Assembly: GCA_027306845.1 (NCBI GenBank)
Contig: DAHUYY010000053.1
Coordinates: 1 to 10,385 of the forward strand
DNA length: 10,385 nucleotides
Direction of reading: 5' to 3'
Origin: Vulcanimicrobiota bacterium
GTDB taxonomy: Bacteria > Vulcanimicrobiota > Vulcanimicrobiia > Vulcanimicrobiales > Vulcanimicrobiaceae
Made by a program: the position numbers and the translations under genes. The notes beneath the pieces were generated by a model. The model was not told the origin of the DNA. It saw only the letters and a program-made list of their open reading frames with translations, and did not search any database. This document shows positions 6,835 to 10,385 of the stretch, piece after piece. Position 1 is the first letter of the stretch. The number at the start of each line of letters is the position of its first letter.

Positions 6835-7449
6835 CTAGCGTTTTTTTGCCGCGCGCCCTTTCAAGAACGGAATCGGGTTCTCTATCCCGGCGCGAAGCCG
6901 CTCGATATTCTCGCGGTGGCGGAAGATAATGAGGATCGCGACCGCGGCTCCATAGAGCGTCTCCCACAACGATCGCGTGAAGAATGCGAGCGAGGGAATG
7001 ACGAGCAGCCCGGCGAGCATCGAGCCGACCGAGGAGTAGGGCGTGAGAACGATGGCGCCGAGCAACCATCCCGCGACGGCGACGGCGACGGAGAGAGGGC
7101 TGAGCGCAAGCGTTGCGCCGAGCATCGTTGCTACGCCCTTACCACCGTTGAATCCCAGCCACGGGGAGAAGCAATGGCCGAGCACCGCCGCCAGCGCGGC
7201 GACCGCCTGAATAGCATCGCCGGTTCCGAAACGGGCGGCAAGAAGAACGGGGAGCGCGCCTTTTGCGACGTCGAGCAGTAAAACGGCGATCGCACCACGT
7301 TTTCCGAGGGATCGTAGTGCGTTCATCGCGCCGATATTCCCGGATCCTTGCGCGCGGATGTCGGTGGAGAAGAAGAGGCGTCCGACGACGAGTCCGAACG
7401 GAATCGAGCCGACGGCGAAGGCAAAGAGCCCTAGGAGGGCGTCGGCCAT
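6835..7449 (-). CDS. plsY: Glycerol-3-phosphate acyltransferase PlsY
   Basis: Inner-membrane enzyme that transfers the acyl chain of acyl-phosphate (made by PlsX) to glycerol-3-phosphate, giving lysophosphatidate, the first step of phospholipid synthesis. At 204 residues it has the normal family length. Family motifs are present: GSIPFGLVVGR at 14-24, GSGNIGAMN at 35-43, the loop GHCFSPWLGFNGGKGVAT at 91-108, and RHRENIERLRAG at 177-188, between about five to seven hydrophobic helices. The ATG at 7449-7447 is chosen because it begins the conserved first helix and has GGAG five bases upstream. An upstream extension of this frame is open but lies inside der. It overlaps the 3' end of der by 19 bases, so the two are surely co-transcribed. 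In several bacteria gpsA follows plsY; here the flagellin does. The last sense codons contain a run of seven A. Confidence 0.96.
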   Translation of the reverse strand: MADALLGLFAFAVGSIPFGLVVGRLFFSTDIRAQGSGNIGAMNALRSLGKRGAIAVLLLDVAKGALPVLLAARFGTGDAIQAVAALAAVLGHCFSPWLGFNGGKGVATMLGATLALSPLSVAVAVAGWLLGAIVLTPYSSVGSMLAGLLVIPSLAFFTRSLWETLYGAAVAILIIFRHRENIERLRAGIENPIPFLKGRAAKKR

Positions 7450-8840
7450 GCCGGCTCCTCGCGTTCCTCGCCGCGACGCGGGCGAAATTCGATCGTCAAC
7501 GGTACGCCTTCGAAATCGTATGCTTCGCGAATAGTATGTTCGAGGAAGCGTCGGTAGGATGGCTGCACTAAATCGGGATCGTTGCAGTGCATGATAAAGA
7601 GCGGCGGATGCGCCGCGACCTGTGCGGCGTAGAAGATGCGCAGCGCCTTTCCGCCGGAGATCGGCGCCGGGTGCGCCATCACCGCGTCGCGGATCAAGGC
7701 ATTGAGCTGCCCCGTCGGCGCGCGACGATCGAGGTTTTCGCAGACGTGAGCGACCAGCGGCATGAGCCCGCCGAGTTTTCGGTGCGTCATCGCGGAGAGA
7801 AACGTAATCGGGGCGAAGCGCGCGAACGGTAGCATATCGTAGATGGCGTTTGTGAGGTCGCCTTGTTGGTATTCGCCCTGCTCGCGCACGATATCCCATT
7901 TATTGCCGACGAGGATGACACCCTTGCGCTCTTCGATCGCGAGGCCGACGAGACGACGATCTTGCGCCGTGATGCCGTGCATCGAATCGAAGACGACGAG
8001 CGCGATATCGCAACGGGCGAGTGCATTGAGGCTTCGCAACGTCGCATAGTACTCGATATCGCCGATCGCCTCGGGTCGCTTGCGCATGCCGGCGGTATCG
8101 ACGAGTCGGTATTTGCCGCCGCGCCAAATCAACTCGGTATCGATTGCATCGCGCGTGGTTCCCGCCACGTCGGAGACGATTGCGCGTTCTTGACCGACGA
8201 GCGCGTTGAGGAGCGAGGATTTTCCCACGTTGGGGCGGCCGACGATCGCCAGCGATATTTCGTCGCTCCGCACCGCGTTGGGCGTGTTCTCCGGCAGCGC
8301 CTCAACGATTCGGTCGAGGAGATCGCCCGTGCCCTCGCCGTGAATCGCCGAGACGACGATCGGAACGCCGAAGCCCAAGCGCGAAAACTCCGCGGTCGCG
8401 CTATCGGCGGCGTTTGGAGACTCGGCCTTATTGGCGACCAGGATAATCTTCCGGCGAATGCGTCGCAGGATGGTGGCGACCTCTTCATCGAGGGGGTTCG
8501 CCCCCTCGCGAGCGTCGACGACGAAGAGAATCGCATCGGCGGCGGCCGCCGCCGCCTCGGCCTGTCGGCGGGTCGTTTCGGCGAAGGCGTCGCCATGGGC
8601 GACCGCTGCCTCGGGGTCGATTCCGGCGGTATCGACGAGATTAAAGGTGTGCCCCTGCCATTCCGCGAGGGCGTAGAGCCGGTCGCGGGTGACCCCAGGG
8701 GTGTCCTCGACGATCGCCAAGCGAGCGCCGACGAGTCGGTTGAAGAGTGCGCTCTTCCCGACGTTGGGGCGGCCGACGATGGCGACGGTCGCCGGTTCGA
8801 CGCGCGCGAGAACCGGCGTCTCCGATGCTTCTAAATCCAC
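7431..8840 (-). CDS. der: Ribosome-assembly GTPase Der (EngA)
   Basis: Essential double GTPase needed for maturation of the 50S subunit. With the start chosen here it has 469 residues, close to the family norm of about 440-490. GTPase domain 1 shows GRPNVGKS at 23-30, DTPGVTRDR at 46-54, DTAG at 70-73, NKAE at 137-140 and SAIHG near 164. Domain 2 shows GRPNVGKS at 201-208, GTTRD at 227-231, DTAGMRKR at 248-255, NKWD at 313-316 and SAM at 349-351. The C-terminal KH-like domain spans about 390-455 (ALRIFYAAQVAAHPPLFIMH; ending PLTIEFRPR). The start is uncertain: the family normally begins about four residues before VAIVGRPNVG, but the nearest start codon is GTG at 8840-8838, 18 residues earlier and without a clear ribosome site. 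An ATG at 8960 would overlap the divergent miaB. plsY follows with a 19-base overlap. Confidence 0.96.
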   Translation of the reverse strand: MDLEASETPVLARVEPATVAIVGRPNVGKSALFNRLVGARLAIVEDTPGVTRDRLYALAEWQGHTFNLVDTAGIDPEAAVAHGDAFAETTRRQAEAAAAAADAILFVVDAREGANPLDEEVATILRRIRRKIILVANKAESPNAADSATAEFSRLGFGVPIVVSAIHGEGTGDLLDRIVEALPENTPNAVRSDEISLAIVGRPNVGKSSLLNALVGQERAIVSDVAGTTRDAIDTELIWRGGKYRLVDTAGMRKRPEAIGDIEYYATLRSLNALARCDIALVVFDSMHGITAQDRRLVGLAIEERKGVILVGNKWDIVREQGEYQQGDLTNAIYDMLPFARFAPITFLSAMTHRKLGGLMPLVAHVCENLDRRAPTGQLNALIRDAVMAHPAPISGGKALRIFYAAQVAAHPPLFIMHCNDPDLVQPSYRRFLEHTIREAYDFEGVPLTIEFRPRRGEEREEPAWPTPS

Positions 8841-8903
8841 CGCCGGGAGATTGGCGGTCCGGTCGGAGTTTGCCCGCCTCGCGCCGAACAGAGCCGATCT
8901 TCC
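8841..8903. promoter_or_regulatory. Divergent der/miaB intergenic region
   Basis: If der starts at 8840, only 63 bases separate the two divergent genes, so the promoters of both the der-plsY and miaB-mutS transcripts must lie here or inside the coding ends. I see no convincing -10/-35 pair in either direction. There is no strong Shine-Dalgarno before the miaB ATG, so leaderless or weakly initiated translation is possible. The role is assigned from position only. Confidence 0.35.
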
Positions 8904-10310
8904 ATGGCTGCACTCTATATTGAGACCTTCGGCTGTCAGATGAATGAGGCCGACTCCCAAGAGATCGCGCAGCGCGCAAGCGCCGCGGGGTATGCTATCG
9001 TCACGCGCCCCGAAGACGCGCAGGTCGTGTTACTCAATACCTGTACCGTGCGCGATAATGCCGAACGGCGCGCGTACGGTCGGATGAATCATTTTCGCGC
9101 GCTCAAGAGCGCCGACCCGAGCGTTCGCATCGTCGTGATGGGCTGCCTCGCCGAGCAGGACCGCGATCGCATGGCAAAGCTTGCGCCGCACGTCGATGCG
9201 ATCTACGGGACGAAGGAGTTGCGCGCTCTCGGCGACCGTCTCGAACGCTGGCGCGAGGATTTCGGGGAAGACCCCGATCTCGAAGCGATCGAACAGCGCG
9301 CCTTGCTCGAACCGATGGGCGGCACCGCAGACGGCGTCATCGACGCATTTTCACATCTCCGCGCTTTCGTGAACGTGCAGCGCGGCTGCTCCTATTATTG
9401 TACGTTCTGCATCGTCCCGCACGTGCGCGGCCGCTTCGACCATCGCCCCGCCGCCGAGATTCGTGCCGAGGTCGCCGAGAAAATCGCCGCGGGTGCGCGC
9501 GAGGTGATGCTGGTCGGCCAGACGGTCAATGCGTGGCGCGATCCGGTCGACGGCGCCGACTTTCTCGCACTCGTGCGTTCGGTCGCGGCGTTGCCCGGCT
9601 TAGAGCGGCTCTCGTTCATCTCTCCTCATCCAAAAGATTTCACCGAGGCAACGATCGCCGGGTTCGCCGAGGTCGGAGCGCTCAATCCTCGCGTTCATCT
9701 GCCGATGCAATCGGCGAGCGACCCCGTGCTGCGCCGAATGAACCGCAAATACACGCGCGCGCAATTCGACGAGCGTGTTGCGTGGATCGCACGCTACCTG
9801 CCGAACTGGGCGATCACGACCGATATCATCGTCGGATTTCCCGGCGAGAGCGATGTCGATTTTGAATCGACGCTGGCCTACGTTCGTAGCGGGGTCTTCG
9901 CCAATGCCTATTCGTTCATCTATTCGATTCGGCGTGGGACGCCGGCCGCGAACTGGGAGCAAGTGTCGCGGGAGACGGCGCACGAACGCTTCGAGCGCCT
10001 GATCGAAGCGCAGAACGATGCCAGCACGGCGTACCACGCCCGTAAAATTGGGCGCATCGAACGTTGCCTCGTCGTCGGGCCATCGAAGAAAGATCCGAAT
10101 CGCCTGACGGCAAAGGCGCTCGATAACGTCACCGTCAACGCTCCGATGCCCCCCGATTACGATGCTGCGCTCTACGCCCGCGAGCCATGGCTCGACATCG
10201 AAATCGTCGACGCGCACGTGTGGGGAAACTCCGGAAGTATCCGCGCGCGTGCGGTTCGTTTCCCCGATCGCGGATCGCCGGTAGCGCTGCCGGTGCTCTC
10301 GCTTCTGTGA
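8904..10310 (+). CDS. miaB: tRNA-2-methylthio-N6-isopentenyladenosine synthase MiaB
   Basis: Radical-SAM enzyme that adds a methylthio group to i6A37 of tRNAs reading UNN codons. It has 468 residues, a usual length. The N-terminal UPF0004 domain carries three cysteines for the auxiliary 4Fe-4S cluster: C11 (TFGCQMNEADS), C47 (NTCTVRDNAERR) and C81 (MGCLAEQ). The radical-SAM core has C162, C166 and C169 (GCSYYCTFC), then VGQTVNAW at 204-211, PHPKDF at 241-246, VHLPMQSASDPVLRRMNRKY at 264-283 and TTDIIVGFPGES at 305-316. A C-terminal TRAM domain spans about 375-455. QSAS replaces the more common QSGS, and VGQTVN the common GQNVN; both are mild. MiaB is favoured over RimO or MtaB by the CQMN, VRDNAE and NRKYTR blocks. 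The ATG at 8904 matches the family start. A likely mutS follows 23 bases downstream, an adjacency known in several bacteria. Confidence 0.96.
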   Translation: MAALYIETFGCQMNEADSQEIAQRASAAGYAIVTRPEDAQVVLLNTCTVRDNAERRAYGRMNHFRALKSADPSVRIVVMGCLAEQDRDRMAKLAPHVDAIYGTKELRALGDRLERWREDFGEDPDLEAIEQRALLEPMGGTADGVIDAFSHLRAFVNVQRGCSYYCTFCIVPHVRGRFDHRPAAEIRAEVAEKIAAGAREVMLVGQTVNAWRDPVDGADFLALVRSVAALPGLERLSFISPHPKDFTEATIAGFAEVGALNPRVHLPMQSASDPVLRRMNRKYTRAQFDERVAWIARYLPNWAITTDIIVGFPGESDVDFESTLAYVRSGVFANAYSFIYSIRRGTPAANWEQVSRETAHERFERLIEAQNDASTAYHARKIGRIERCLVVGPSKKDPNRLTAKALDNVTVNAPMPPDYDAALYAREPWLDIEIVDAHVWGNSGSIRARAVRFPDRGSPVALPVLSLL

Positions 10311-10333
10311 TCGATGGATAGGCGTTATCCTGC

Positions 10334-10385
10334 GTGAGCGCACCGACGAAACGCTCGCCGGCGATCGAGCAATATTTCGAATTGA
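10334..10385 (+). CDS. mutS: Probable start of DNA mismatch repair protein MutS (cut by window edge)
   Basis: Only 17 codons are visible: a GTG start followed by SAPTKRSPAIEQYFEL. MutS proteins typically begin with a short tail and then a block like TPMMQQYL, and SPAIEQYFEL fits this pattern. In the same frame TAG lies at 10319-10321, and GTG at 10334 is the first start codon after it. It begins 23 bases after the miaB stop with only a weak ribosome site, and miaB-mutS adjacency is known elsewhere. The identity rests on a very short segment plus context. Confidence 0.65.
   Translation, partial: MSAPTKRSPAIEQYFEL

Noticed and set aside
7863..8834. 323-codon plus-strand frame opposite der
   Set aside because: It is antisense to the conserved Der GTPase motifs and has no recognisable protein features.
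10315..10338. ATG at 10315 as a start after miaB
   Set aside because: The frame hits a stop after seven codons; the GTG at 10334 opens the frame that looks like MutS.

Overview
The window is a compact, high-GC bacterial chromosome segment with no mobile elements, rRNA, tRNA or CRISPR array that I can see. Seven genes lie head-to-tail on the minus strand (reading from about 8840 down to 1). Two genes lie on the plus strand from 8904 to the right edge. The gene content (PlsY, Der, MiaB, EF-P, a flagellin, a CHASE2-type adenylate cyclase) fits a free-living bacterium with at least one flagellin gene. The many long shadow reading frames are expected at this GC content. I cannot fix the phylum from sequence alone. 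The style (GC-rich, arginine/alanine-rich shadow frames, CHASE2 cyclase) would suit a lineage such as Eremiobacterota/WPS-2 or another deep Terrabacteria group, but this is a guess.

Minus strand, in transcription order. First come der (double-domain ribosome-assembly GTPase) and plsY (glycerol-3-phosphate acyltransferase), which overlap by 19 bases. A 146-base gap follows, holding nested inverted repeats. Next is a long flagellin of 631 residues with a large insert that contains three imperfect beta-rich modules. Then come efp (translation factor EF-P, 47 bases downstream) and a CHASE2-transmembrane-adenylate cyclase (36 bases further). After these is a TauE/SafE-type permease whose start overlaps the cyclase stop (GTGA), and finally a 14-TM DHA2-type MFS exporter, 18 bases downstream and cut by the left edge. 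The tight spacing from flagellin to the MFS gene suggests one or a few transcripts.

Plus strand: miaB (tRNA methylthiotransferase) starts 63 bases from the likely der start, in a divergent arrangement. Twenty-three bases after miaB begins a reading frame whose 17 visible codons look like the start of mutS (mismatch repair), cut by the right edge.

Most of the window is conserved housekeeping sequence. The parts that deserve a second look are the isolated flagellin placed between plsY and efp, its repeated insert modules, its three PPG/PPN motifs directly upstream of efp, and the translationally coupled cyclase-TauE pair. I see no clear candidate for a wholly new system.
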